Shown here: positions 24,350 to 32,698 of the stretch, piece by piece
How the letters are laid out: each line of letters opens with the position of its first letter
How positions within the stretch are numbered: the stretch's first letter is position 1
Assembly (NCBI RefSeq): GCF_004361855.1
Contig: NZ_SNWQ01000034.1
Span: 1-64,000, forward strand
DNA: 64,000 bases
Direction of reading: 5' to 3'
DNA from: Kribbella caucasensis
Lineage (GTDB): Bacteria > Actinomycetota > Actinomycetes > Propionibacteriales > Kribbellaceae
Notes under the pieces: model-generated
What the model was told of the DNA's origin: nothing
The model's input: only the letters and a program-made list of their open reading frames with translations
Databases searched by the model: none
Made by a program: the position numbers and the translations under genes

Positions 24350-26617
24350 CTACTCCGACAGGGTGTGAGCGACTCCACGGACCTCAGCGACGACTCGCGG
24401 CAGGACGCCGCGGCCGTCAAGGACTTGGGCGAGGCTTCCGGTCATCTCGGCGCCGCGGCTTCGATTGCCTTCCTTTGCGAGTGCTTGCGCGGTCCGGGTG
24501 ACCTCCTCGGTCAGCCTGATGTGTCCGAAGGTATCGGCAGCTGTGTCGAGGTCGCCGTACGCCGTATCGAGCAATGGTGCCGCTTCCTCTGGTCTCGCCG
24601 GTCTCGTGACGAGTTGCGGGGTTCCGTCTCCTTCCTCCAAGACCAGACCGCTGGTCGCGGCGACCCGACCGAGCGCGGCCGCGGCGTGTTTGGCGATGCG
24701 ACTTTCGGGTGTCCGGTCGACGACCTCCCGAAGCGTTGCGCAGGCCCGCTCGAGCACCCGGCTGCCGTCGTACGCGAGGACCCTTCCGACTTCATCTTCG
24801 AAGATGTCGTCAGCCAGCGACTCCTGTTCCCGGGACTCGAAGCGTGCTACGTGGAGGTCCAGGGGTGCGGAGAGTACGTCGCCGGCGGCTGTCCGCAGTG
24901 CGGCGTAGACGCGGTAGCGGCCGGGATCGGCCAGGTCGAAGCCGTTCAACCCCGCGGAGAGGTAGAGGGGCGCGTACATCGACTCGGCAGGTTGCAAGAT
25001 CTGCGGCTCCGCCAGTGTGCAGTAGCGCTGGTAGGGGATCCACTGCCGCGGCCCTTTGCCCTTTCCTTCGATCACGACCAGAAGCTGGTCGCTTATCAGA
25101 GCGTTCTTGTCGACCACGATCGCGACCGGGCTGGTGTTCGTCAGCTTGATCTCGGCGACGATGGGTTCCAGCGCCTCGAACCGGCTGGCCGCCCGGTTGA
25201 AGCGCACAGTCAGCGTGAGTGCGGCCGAGCCGTCCATCCGGGCCTGCTCGAAGCCGTGCTGATCGAACCAGGGGGCGTTGCCCTGCTGGACGAAACGGGC
25301 CGGGGCGTGCCGGAGGAACAGGAGTTCGTCCTCGCTGAAGCGATAGTGGAAGTCCGCGAAGAAGGCATTCGGCCCACCGGCCACCCGGAACGGGTAGTTC
25401 ATGAAGCTTCGCTCTTCCGGCGCTGGTACCAGCGGGATCCACGGTGTGCCGAGATCCTTCTGCCACGAGTGGGCCAGATTGAACGTGTGCCCGATCTCGT
25501 GCACCGCGGTCCAGAAGCGCATCCGCTGGACGTACGCCGCCGCTGCCGGATCGCCGGCCGGTGCCGGGTTGGAGATGAACGAGTCCATGAAGATGGCACA
25601 GCCCTGACGCTGGGCGGTGCCGATATCGTCGAACATGATCCCACCCAGCCCGAAGCCCATCTCGTGTCGCCCGGCGAACAGCGTCCAGAGTTGCCACTGC
25701 GGGACGTCGGCGAACTTCGACCAGTGCTGCTGCATGGCATCGTGCATCTCTAGATCGGACCACAGCTGGTTGCCCATCGCCTCGTCGATCGGAATGACGT
25801 CCTCGCCGCTGGTCTTGGTCATCCGCAGGCCCTGCCGGGTGAAGACGTCCTCGATCGTCAGGGTCGTCGCCGGCAGGTCGGCCGGGCGGTTCGGGTGCGC
25901 CTGGAGGTTGTAGGAGGTGACCGAGTTGGTGCCCTCCACGGTGTCGTACTCAATGCCGACCGTCCGGAAGTTGGACTGGACGAACCGGTAGACCCGGACG
26001 CGTTGCTGCAGTCCGCCGCCGGTGAAGGTGACCCGCGCATGCCGGCCAGGCTGGATCCACGGCGACCCGGTCAGCCTGCAGCGCACATCGGTGTGCTGCA
26101 GCAACTGCGCCGCTCCGTTGCGATAGCTGATCGGACCGACATACTCGCCGGTCTGTGGATCTTCTGTGACGCGAGCGATCCAGGTCAGCCAGCCACCGAA
26201 CAGGCGGAAGATCGTCCCGCTGATCGTCATCGTCGGGAAGGTCCCGTCGACGTCTACCCGCAGCTCCTCGCTGACCCAGACAGGCCGAGGGCCAAGGTGC
26301 CCCTCGATTGCTTCCTCGATTTCCAGCGTGGCGCCGTCCGCTCCGTCGAGTGCGGTATCCGGTGCGAGCGGCCCGTTGGGTGTCGGTAGCGGCGTGGTGA
26401 TCCGGGTATACACGCCACTCCGCCGCATTGGCGGCCAGGGAAATGGCCCTTGGGCCTCCTCCAGACTGGGCAACTCGGCGGCGACATGCTGCACCAAGGC
26501 AGCGAAGTCGGCGTCGTGCCCCGTCGGCGCCAGACTCTCCGGGTTTGAGGTCGGCGACGTCTGCGGTGCTTGCCTCTTGGAGCGCGCTGCACTCTTCGCG
26601 CCCTTATCAGTAGCCAT
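24350..26617 (-). CDS. Large zinc metalloprotease-like protein
   Basis: The protein has 755 residues. The start at 26617 has an AGGGGAGG ribosome site; the N-terminus is basic/Pro-rich without a clear signal peptide. Residues 373-383 read HEIGHTFNLAH, a complete HExxHxxxxxH zincin motif (H373, H377, H383 ligands, E374 catalyst). A downstream SFMNYPF could supply the Met-turn. The about 150 residues before the motif are beta-rich, and about 450-610 look Ig-like. The C-terminal about 130 are helical. The protein seems cytoplasmic or non-classically exported, unusual for a metzincin-like protease. It is preceded at 70 bases by a 98-residue gene on the same strand, probably its partner. Substrate unknown. 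Confidence 0.75.
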   Translation of the reverse strand: MATDKGAKSAARSKRQAPQTSPTSNPESLAPTGHDADFAALVQHVAAELPSLEEAQGPFPWPPMRRSGVYTRITTPLPTPNGPLAPDTALDGADGATLEIEEAIEGHLGPRPVWVSEELRVDVDGTFPTMTISGTIFRLFGGWLTWIARVTEDPQTGEYVGPISYRNGAAQLLQHTDVRCRLTGSPWIQPGRHARVTFTGGGLQQRVRVYRFVQSNFRTVGIEYDTVEGTNSVTSYNLQAHPNRPADLPATTLTIEDVFTRQGLRMTKTSGEDVIPIDEAMGNQLWSDLEMHDAMQQHWSKFADVPQWQLWTLFAGRHEMGFGLGGIMFDDIGTAQRQGCAIFMDSFISNPAPAGDPAAAAYVQRMRFWTAVHEIGHTFNLAHSWQKDLGTPWIPLVPAPEERSFMNYPFRVAGGPNAFFADFHYRFSEDELLFLRHAPARFVQQGNAPWFDQHGFEQARMDGSAALTLTVRFNRAASRFEALEPIVAEIKLTNTSPVAIVVDKNALISDQLLVVIEGKGKGPRQWIPYQRYCTLAEPQILQPAESMYAPLYLSAGLNGFDLADPGRYRVYAALRTAAGDVLSAPLDLHVARFESREQESLADDIFEDEVGRVLAYDGSRVLERACATLREVVDRTPESRIAKHAAAALGRVAATSGLVLEEGDGTPQLVTRPARPEEAAPLLDTAYGDLDTAADTFGHIRLTEEVTRTAQALAKEGNRSRGAEMTGSLAQVLDGRGVLPRVVAEVRGVAHTLSE

Positions 26618-26687
26618 GGTGAACCTCCCCATGGGGGCCTTTGAACGGCAGCGACCAGGGCCCTTGGCCAGCCGCTGTCGGCCGCGA

Positions 26688-26984
26688 TCAAGCGTAGTAA
26701 AGGGGCGCACTCCCGGCGTCGAACACCACATCGCCAGCTGTGATGGAGATCCGCAGGTTCGGCTTGCGGGTGACATCGAGCGTGGTCTCGTCAGCCAGCC
26801 CACGGGTCGGCACCTGGACCGCGGCTCGTACCTCGTCCGCAGTCACCGGTACATCGAACATCTGGGCGACACTGTGATAGCGAGAGCTGACGTGCTCCTC
26901 GTCGAAGACGACGCGATCATTGATTCGTACGACGACATGGTCATCGTCGAAGCCGTCCTCAAGCGCGATAGCCAGAGTTGTCAT
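26688..26984 (-). CDS. Small beta-rich protein, partner of the metalloprotease
   Basis: It encodes 98 residues starting MTTLAIALEDGFDDDHVVVR, predicted all-beta with no signal peptide. ATG 26984 follows GGGGGCGCGG and fits coding character; the longer reading upstream does not. The spacing and shared strand suggest an operon with the 24350-26617 metalloprotease. It could be an inhibitor, substrate or binding module. Family not named. Confidence 0.7.
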   Translation of the reverse strand: MTTLAIALEDGFDDDHVVVRINDRVVFDEEHVSSRYHSVAQMFDVPVTADEVRAAVQVPTRGLADETTLDVTRKPNLRISITAGDVVFDAGSAPLYYA

Positions 26985-27180
26985 GCCGCGCCCCCATTCC
27001 AACCGCGACCCTCCCTGCCTACACCTCTGGCAGTGACGCCGCAACCCTAGAAGGCCTGCGAAGGGGAACGGAATTGGGTCAGTCCGCTGATTCAAACAGG
27101 GCGGCTGCTGAACCGATCCTCCGAAGTGGACGTGTCCCGGGGCAAGACAGACGCGGACACAGACCATACGGAGGATTCCG

Positions 27181-28146
27181 ATGAAGAAGTCTCTTGCTGC
27201 GACGATTACTGCTCTTGCTGCTGTTCTGACCTTGTCGGCGTGTGGTTCGTCGCTGTTGGGCAGCTCTGGTTCCGAGGGCGGGCAGGCTGCTGGCGGTGCG
27301 CCGGCTCCCGCGGCTCAGGAGGTTCAGGGGCAGGCGGGTGGTGCGCAGACGGGTGGTGCGCAGGCGCAGGGTGGGCAGAAGGTTCTCAAGGTGCAGCAGG
27401 TTCCCGGACTGACGCCGATCGTGACCAGTGCCAGCGGCCGGACCGTGTACCGGTTCGACAACGACTCCGCGAATCCTTCTCAGTCGACCTGCTTCGACGC
27501 GTGCGCGAAGACCTGGGAACCGGTACTGGCCGGGTCCGGCGTTGTCGTGGAAGGGGGCGGCATCGACGAGAGCAAGCTCGGCACCATCGATCGTCCCGAG
27601 GGCAAGCAGGTCACGTTGAAGGGCTGGCCGCTCTACTACTTCAAGGATGATCTCAAGCTCGGTCAGCTCGCGGGTCAGGGCCAGGGCCAGGGCGGAGTCT
27701 GGTTCGCCGTCAACCCCCAAGGTGGCAAGGCCAAATCCACCCAACAGGCGAAGGCGGCGGCACCGGCGCAGAAGGATGTGCAGACGCTGACGGTCAACGT
27801 GGTCGACGGCTTCATGCCCTTCGTGACCAACCAGGCGGGCCGCACCATCTACCGGTTCGACAACGACTCCGCCAAGCCTTCGCGCACCACCTGCTTCGGC
27901 GAATGCACGAAGAAGTGGGAGCCCGTACTGGCCGGCAAGAACGGCGTCCGCATCCTCAGCAACAAGATCAGCCCGGTCTCCGTCGGCCTGATCGATCGCC
28001 CGGAAGGCAAGCAGGTCACCCTGAACGGCTGGCCGCTCTACTACTTCCACAAGGACAAGGAACTCGGCCAGACCGCCGGCTACGGCGTCGGCAACCTCTG
28101 GTTCGCCATCGCCCCCAACGGCAAGAAGGCAGCCCGCTGCCCCTGA
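27181..28146 (+). CDS. Lipoprotein with two Yx(F/W/Y)xxD secreted repeats
   Basis: The protein has 321 residues. A lipobox (LTLSACGSS, Cys 21) makes it a membrane-anchored lipoprotein. A Gly/Ala/Gln-rich linker (about 25-80) leads to two homologous about 100-residue domains (PF03640-type), each containing VYRFDNDS or IYRFDNDS, then TCFxxC, KxWEPVLAG, IDRPEGKQVTL and GWPLYYF. Each domain keeps a Cys pair. A second charged linker joins them. Such proteins are frequent on actinomycete surfaces and often sit near redox or metal genes; function not established. A good AACGGAGG-type site (CGGAGG) precedes the ATG. Confidence 0.88.
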   Translation: MKKSLAATITALAAVLTLSACGSSLLGSSGSEGGQAAGGAPAPAAQEVQGQAGGAQTGGAQAQGGQKVLKVQQVPGLTPIVTSASGRTVYRFDNDSANPSQSTCFDACAKTWEPVLAGSGVVVEGGGIDESKLGTIDRPEGKQVTLKGWPLYYFKDDLKLGQLAGQGQGQGGVWFAVNPQGGKAKSTQQAKAAAPAQKDVQTLTVNVVDGFMPFVTNQAGRTIYRFDNDSAKPSRTTCFGECTKKWEPVLAGKNGVRILSNKISPVSVGLIDRPEGKQVTLNGWPLYYFHKDKELGQTAGYGVGNLWFAIAPNGKKAARCP

Positions 28147-28159
28147 TCCCGCAACCTGT

Positions 28160-28186
28160 GGCCGGACGCCCCTACAGCGTCCGGCC
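28160..28186. terminator. Bidirectional hairpin terminator
   Basis: GGCCGGACGC (28160-28169) pairs perfectly with GCGTCCGGCC (28177-28186), loop of 7, 14 bases after the lipoprotein stop and 19 bases past the convergent DUF998 stop. Confidence 0.75.
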
Positions 28187-28204
28187 GCTCGTCGTGCAAC
28201 GCAG

Positions 28205-28861
28205 TCAGGTCGTCCGTCGCAACTTCAGTGCGTGGATGGTGGTCCAGGTGAAGGCGACGACGCCGGTGAAGGCGATCTGCAAGCTCGCATGGTTCGGCGA
28301 CATCGGCAGCAACAGGAACACGCCGACCAGACCGTTCCCGATCGCGGCGGCTACCTCGCGGCACCGGATCGCACGGACAACCAGTACGACGCACGCCGCC
28401 GCCATAGCGGTGAAGGCGACTGCCGCGGCTGCCGCGTGGACGATGCTGTGCCACGACATCGCTGGCACCGGCCCGTCGGGCGTGCCGACCGGGAAGCCGT
28501 TCTGCGGATCCATGACGAACAGGCCCGACACGATCAGCCCCACGCCGAAGATCGCGACGAAGATCGGCACCAGTCGCCGCCCGACCCCGACTCGGACCAG
28601 GCGGTGGTGAGCGACCGCGAAAGCGATCACGCCGAGGCCGGTCAGCACAAAGGTGGCGATCTGGATCCAGCCGAGGTCGCCAGTCGACAACTGGCTGATC
28701 GGATGCACCCGCAGGTCGAAGCCGTCACGGGTGAGCATCTGCGCACTCGCCGAAGCAAAGAATCCCGGCCCGGCGAGCGCGGCGAAGGTCAGCAGCGTCC
28801 GGTTGGACAGTCGCCCGGCCGGCACGCTGCGGTCGTTGGTCAGGGCAGTGATTCCACTCAT
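28205..28861 (-). CDS. DUF998 membrane protein
   Basis: The protein has 218 residues with about six membrane helices and the DUF998 hallmark HPISQLSTGDLGWIQ at 53-67, in an extracytoplasmic loop. No enzymatic function is known. The start at 28861 has a good AAGGAGTG site. A 12-bp inverted repeat lies just upstream. Confidence 0.85.
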   Translation of the reverse strand: MSGITALTNDRSVPAGRLSNRTLLTFAALAGPGFFASASAQMLTRDGFDLRVHPISQLSTGDLGWIQIATFVLTGLGVIAFAVAHHRLVRVGVGRRLVPIFVAIFGVGLIVSGLFVMDPQNGFPVGTPDGPVPAMSWHSIVHAAAAAVAFTAMAAACVVLVVRAIRCREVAAAIGNGLVGVFLLLPMSPNHASLQIAFTGVVAFTWTTIHALKLRRTT

Positions 28862-28873
28862 CGTTCACTCCTT

Positions 28874-28906
28874 GGTCGAGGTAGCTCCGTCGCTGCTACC
28901 TCGACC
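28874..28906 (-). promoter_or_regulatory. 12-bp perfect inverted repeat before the DUF998 gene
   Basis: GGTCGAGGTAGC (28874-28885) and GCTACCTCGACC (28895-28906) are exact complements with a 9-base spacer. The repeat ends 12 bases from the DUF998 start, next to its ribosome site, and 70 bases past the stop of the upstream gamma-carbonic-anhydrase-like gene. It could be an operator, a leader hairpin, or the terminator of the upstream gene. Confidence 0.55.
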
Positions 28907-28976
28907 CCCGACCGCGGATTTCAACTCCTATCGTCTGTGACCTGGGTCACAGCACGACGTCCGTCGGGAAGGCTGC

Positions 28977-29507
28977 TCAGGCGGGGTCGATGAGTTCTAT
29001 CGAGTCGGCGTGGCGGCGGGCGAGGGCGTGGTAGACGGCGGCGTTGTGGTCTACGAAGAGCTTGGCGGTGCCTTCCAGCGGGATGACCTTCTTGGCGGGG
29101 CTGCCGAGGGCGACCGACTCGGGTGGGATCTCGGTGCCGGGGGTGACGGTGGCGCCGGCGGCGATCAGGGTGCGGCGCCCGATCACCGCGCCGTCGAGGA
29201 CGATGGCGCCGTTGCCGATCAGGGCGGACTCGCCGACGATGCAGTCGTGGACCAGGCACTGGTGGCCGACGGTCGCGTCCTTGCCGACCTCGCAGACACC
29301 GGTGCCGCCGACATGCAGGACGGAGTTGTCCTGGATGTTCGCGCCCTCGCGGATGATGATCCGGCCGAGGTCAGCGCGGATCACCACGCCGTACCAGATC
29401 GAGGCACCCTTCTCGACCACCACATCGCCGACCAGGGTGGCGGTGGGCGCGATCCAGGCTTCCGGGTGCACGGAGGGACTCTTGCCCTCGAAGGAATAGA
29501 GCGGCAT
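28977..29507 (-). CDS. Gamma-carbonic-anhydrase-like hexapeptide protein
   Basis: This 176-residue left-handed beta-helix protein has repeated [IV]G-type hexapeptides (VGDVVVEKGASIWYGVVIRA, IGNGAIVLDGAVIG). The three zinc-ligand histidines of the gamma-carbonic anhydrase family are present at 65, 82 and 87 (VLHVGG, VGHQCLVHD), so metal binding is expected. Catalytic activity is not guaranteed in this branch (YrdA/PaaY-like). It lies 51 bases downstream of dhaM on the same strand and may be read through. Confidence 0.9.
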   Translation of the reverse strand: MPLYSFEGKSPSVHPEAWIAPTATLVGDVVVEKGASIWYGVVIRADLGRIIIREGANIQDNSVLHVGGTGVCEVGKDATVGHQCLVHDCIVGESALIGNGAIVLDGAVIGRRTLIAAGATVTPGTEIPPESVALGSPAKKVIPLEGTAKLFVDHNAAVYHALARRHADSIELIDPA

Positions 29508-29558
29508 GGCGGTCAGACTAAGCGACTAGATGGTGGCCGCCGCCCACCGTGTGGCGGA

Positions 29559-32027
29559 TCAGCCGAGGATTGCGCGGACGTCTCGGGGTCCGGCCGCGGT
29601 CAGGGCACGGCGTACCAGGTCGGCGTCTGCGGCACGGTCGATCTGGCGAACGGCCTGCTTCACGGCAGCGACGGAGGACGGTGCCACGCTGAGTTCGCGG
29701 ACGCCGAGTGCCACCAGTAGTGGAGTCGCCGCTTCGTCGGCTGCCAGCTCACCGCAGACGGCGACCAGGCAGCGGCCTTCGGCGGCCCGGCAGACGGCCC
29801 GGATCAGGTGCAGCACGCCAGGGTCGAGCGGGTCGCCCAGCGAGGCGACCGACGGGTTTCCCCGCTCGGCGGCCACCGTGTACTGGGTGAGGTCGTTGGT
29901 GCCGACGCTGAAGAAGTCGACGTGCGGCGCGAAGGCAGCTGCTTTGAGGGCGGCGGCCGGGACCTCGACCATGATCCCGACTTGCAGTCCCGCCGGGCGG
30001 CCGCGGCCGGCGAGCTGGATCGCACGGTCGAGGCGATGCCGCGCGTCCGCGAGCTCATCGACGGTGCTCACCATCGGGAACATCACGCTGACAGGCGTCT
30101 CGTAGGCTACCGCGACGATTGCCCGGAGCTGGTCGTCGAGGAGGTCGCGCTGGGCCAGCGTCAGCCGGATGCCCCGCATACCCAGGAACGGGTTGGCCTC
30201 GGGCGGCTGGGGTACGTACGGAAGCGGCTTGTCGCCTCCGACGTCGAGGGTCCGCAGGGTCAGGCGTTCTCCGCCGAGTGCCTCGGCCAGCGATCGGTAG
30301 ACCTCGATCTGTTCCTCGGTCGTGGGTGGTTGGTGTCGGCCGAGGTACAGGAACTCGGTGCGGACCAGACCGGCGAGCTCGGCACCGTTGTCAGCGGCAG
30401 CGCGGGCGTCCGGGACGGATCCGAGGTTGGCGCCGACGAGGACCTCGACCCCGTCGCGCGTGACGGCCGGCGAGAAGGCTCCCGCCCTCGCCAGCGCGGT
30501 CTTCGCCCGTGCCTGCTGGTCGGCGGCTTCGAGCTCACGCAGCGTCTCCTCGCCGGGGTCGACGAAGACCCGTCCCGTCGTGCCGTCAAGGGCAACGGTC
30601 GTACCGGGTGGTACGTCCAGCACAGCTGGTCCGGCAGCGACCACGGTGGGGATGGCGCGGGACCGGGCCAGGATCGCGCTGTGGCTTGTCGGGCTCCCCG
30701 CGGCCATGACGATGCCCGTCACGCACGAGGCGTCCAGGTCGGCCACCTGGGCCGGGGTCAGGTCATCCGCGATCAGGACGCCCTCGCCCTCGACGTGCAG
30801 GGCCGGCGCGCCGGTCAGGACACGCGCGACCTGTTGTCCGACCGCGTGGACGTCGGCGGCCCTGGTCCGCAGATACTCGTCCGGGAGGCGGGCGAACTCC
30901 GCCTCGACGGAGGCGATCGCGTCGGTCCAGGCGCGGGGTGCTGCCTTGCCTGCCGCGATGCGGGCGCGAACGTCGTCGAGCAGGTCGGTGTCGTCGATCA
31001 GCATGAGGTGGGCGTCGAAGATGGCTGCCTCCCCTTCGCCGCCCTCGCGCGCGGCCGCGACCCGGATCCGCTGTATCTCGCGGCGGACCTCGGCGATCGC
31101 GGCCCGGACGCGTCGCCACTCGGCCGCAGCGTCGCCGGGCACCTCGTCCGGGATCTCGACGTCGGATGCGCGCATCGATACAGCCGGACCGACGGCGATA
31201 CCGGGCGAGGCCGGCATCGGTGTCCCGTCCGTACGATGTACGGCTGACCGTTGAGGTCCGGCTGCGCTGGACGGCTCTTGCTCGTCGAAACGACGATCGG
31301 CCAGGGCGACGATGTGAGCTACGGCCTCGCGCGCTTGGCTGCCCGTCGCGGCCAGCTCCACCCGGTGTCCGCAGAGCGCGCCGAGGGTGGCGACCCGGGA
31401 CAGGCTGGTTGCGGGAACGGGGCCCGCTCCGGTGTCGAGGTTGCGCAGCGCGATCCGGGCGTCGAACAGACGGGATTCCTGGGCCAGCCGGGCGGCCGGT
31501 CGCGCGTGCAGGCCGTGCGGATTGGCGATCTTTACCACCGCGGTGTAGGTCGGACCCTGGTCACCTGTGTCCGCGAGGTCCTCGGTGCCGACGGTGGGCT
31601 CGGCCGATGCGTCCGGCGCGGGCGCGCCCACATGTGCCTGCTTGGCGGCCAGCGACCCGACCGCCTCGGCCGCGACCTCCGCGGGGGCCGCGCCGCCCGC
31701 CGCCGCGACGGCAGCCACGACGAGACCCTCCACCAGCGGGGCCGGGCAGAGCACCGCCCGCTGCCGGACCGCGGGGTCGACCATGTCCAGCGCCATCTCG
31801 GCGGACAGGACCGCACTGCCGAGGTCCATCAGCACCACGACGCCCGCACCGTCGTCGGCCGCCTCGATCGCCTTGACGATCGCGGTCGCGTCGGTCCCGA
31901 ACGTCGTCGCGTCCAGCCCGGCGGCCACCGCGATCCGGACCTCCGAGCCGTGCAGCATCTCTGCCGCGAGCGACACCGCCGCATCGGCCAGGACCCGGCT
32001 GTGGGAGACGACCACCAGGCCCGTCAC
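29559..32027 (-). CDS. dhaM: DhaM: fused EIIA-HPr-enzyme I phosphoryl donor for dihydroxyacetone kinase
   Basis: The protein has 822 residues from GTG 32027, which overlaps the dhaL stop (GTGA). The EIIA-Man-like domain has H9 (VVVSHSR). An HPr domain has H174 in NPHGLHARPA. It is followed by a complete enzyme I: the phospho-His domain with AGSPTSHSAILARS, then the PEP-binding barrel with LVRTEFLYLG, TLDVGGDKPLPY, MVEVPAA, FFSVGTNDLTQYT and CGELAAD. E. coli DhaM carries only a truncated enzyme I; here the full PEP-binding part is present. The protein can in principle take phosphate directly from PEP and pass it to DhaL-ADP without separate PTS proteins. Confidence 0.92.
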   Translation of the reverse strand: MTGLVVVSHSRVLADAAVSLAAEMLHGSEVRIAVAAGLDATTFGTDATAIVKAIEAADDGAGVVVLMDLGSAVLSAEMALDMVDPAVRQRAVLCPAPLVEGLVVAAVAAAGGAAPAEVAAEAVGSLAAKQAHVGAPAPDASAEPTVGTEDLADTGDQGPTYTAVVKIANPHGLHARPAARLAQESRLFDARIALRNLDTGAGPVPATSLSRVATLGALCGHRVELAATGSQAREAVAHIVALADRRFDEQEPSSAAGPQRSAVHRTDGTPMPASPGIAVGPAVSMRASDVEIPDEVPGDAAAEWRRVRAAIAEVRREIQRIRVAAAREGGEGEAAIFDAHLMLIDDTDLLDDVRARIAAGKAAPRAWTDAIASVEAEFARLPDEYLRTRAADVHAVGQQVARVLTGAPALHVEGEGVLIADDLTPAQVADLDASCVTGIVMAAGSPTSHSAILARSRAIPTVVAAGPAVLDVPPGTTVALDGTTGRVFVDPGEETLRELEAADQQARAKTALARAGAFSPAVTRDGVEVLVGANLGSVPDARAAADNGAELAGLVRTEFLYLGRHQPPTTEEQIEVYRSLAEALGGERLTLRTLDVGGDKPLPYVPQPPEANPFLGMRGIRLTLAQRDLLDDQLRAIVAVAYETPVSVMFPMVSTVDELADARHRLDRAIQLAGRGRPAGLQVGIMVEVPAAALKAAAFAPHVDFFSVGTNDLTQYTVAAERGNPSVASLGDPLDPGVLHLIRAVCRAAEGRCLVAVCGELAADEAATPLLVALGVRELSVAPSSVAAVKQAVRQIDRAADADLVRRALTAAGPRDVRAILG

Positions 32028-32698
32028 GCCGACACCTGCCCGGACAGCGCCTGTGCCGCGGCGGCGACCAGCAGCGCGGCCGACGTCGCGCCCGGGTCCT
32101 GGTGTCCCACGCTGCGCTCGCCGAGGTACGACGCGCGTCCCTTCCGCGCCAGCATCGGAATCGTGGCGTCGCGCCCGGCGTCCGCCGCGGCGGTCGCCAG
32201 CGACAACGCGTCGCCGATGTCCCTCCCGGCCGCGAGGGCGTCGTCCAGCGCGTCGCAGGCGGGTGAGAGTGCGTCGTACATCGTCTTGTCCCCGGCCTGT
32301 GCGCGTCCGCGGGCCACGACACCGTCCAGGCCGGCGCGCAGAGCCGCGGCGAACGCGGGAGCGTCGAGCCGTTCGGCGTCGCCCGCACAACCCGCCATCC
32401 GGAGGAACAGCGTGCCGTACAACGGTCCGCTGGCACCTCCGACCGTGCCCACGAGCGTCATCCCCATCGTCTTCAGCACGCTTCCCGGCGACGAGTGGTC
32501 AGCTGTGCCGAAGGCGGACACCGCAGCCGATGTCCCTCGGTCGAGGTTGGCGCCGTGGTCGGCGTCACCGATCGCGGAGTCGAGCTGGGTGAGGAGGTCC
32601 CGGTTGCGGGCGACCTCCGTCGCGAACAGGCTCAGCCAGGATCGGATCGCCTCGCCGTCGACCACCGCGCGCACCTCTGGTACCGGCGGCGCGCTCAC
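32024..32698 (-). CDS. dhaL: DhaL: ADP-binding subunit of PTS-dependent dihydroxyacetone kinase
   Basis: This 224-residue all-helical protein has the DhaL nucleotide/Mg site DSAIGDADHGANL, the GGASGPLYGTLFL loop, GDKTMYDAL and ARKGRASYLGERSVGHQDPGA. Bound ADP is phosphorylated by DhaM and the resulting ATP phosphorylates dihydroxyacetone on DhaK. GTG 32698 overlaps the dhaK stop by four bases, and its own stop overlaps the dhaM start. Confidence 0.93.
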   Translation of the reverse strand: MSAPPVPEVRAVVDGEAIRSWLSLFATEVARNRDLLTQLDSAIGDADHGANLDRGTSAAVSAFGTADHSSPGSVLKTMGMTLVGTVGGASGPLYGTLFLRMAGCAGDAERLDAPAFAAALRAGLDGVVARGRAQAGDKTMYDALSPACDALDDALAAGRDIGDALSLATAAADAGRDATIPMLARKGRASYLGERSVGHQDPGATSAALLVAAAAQALSGQVSA

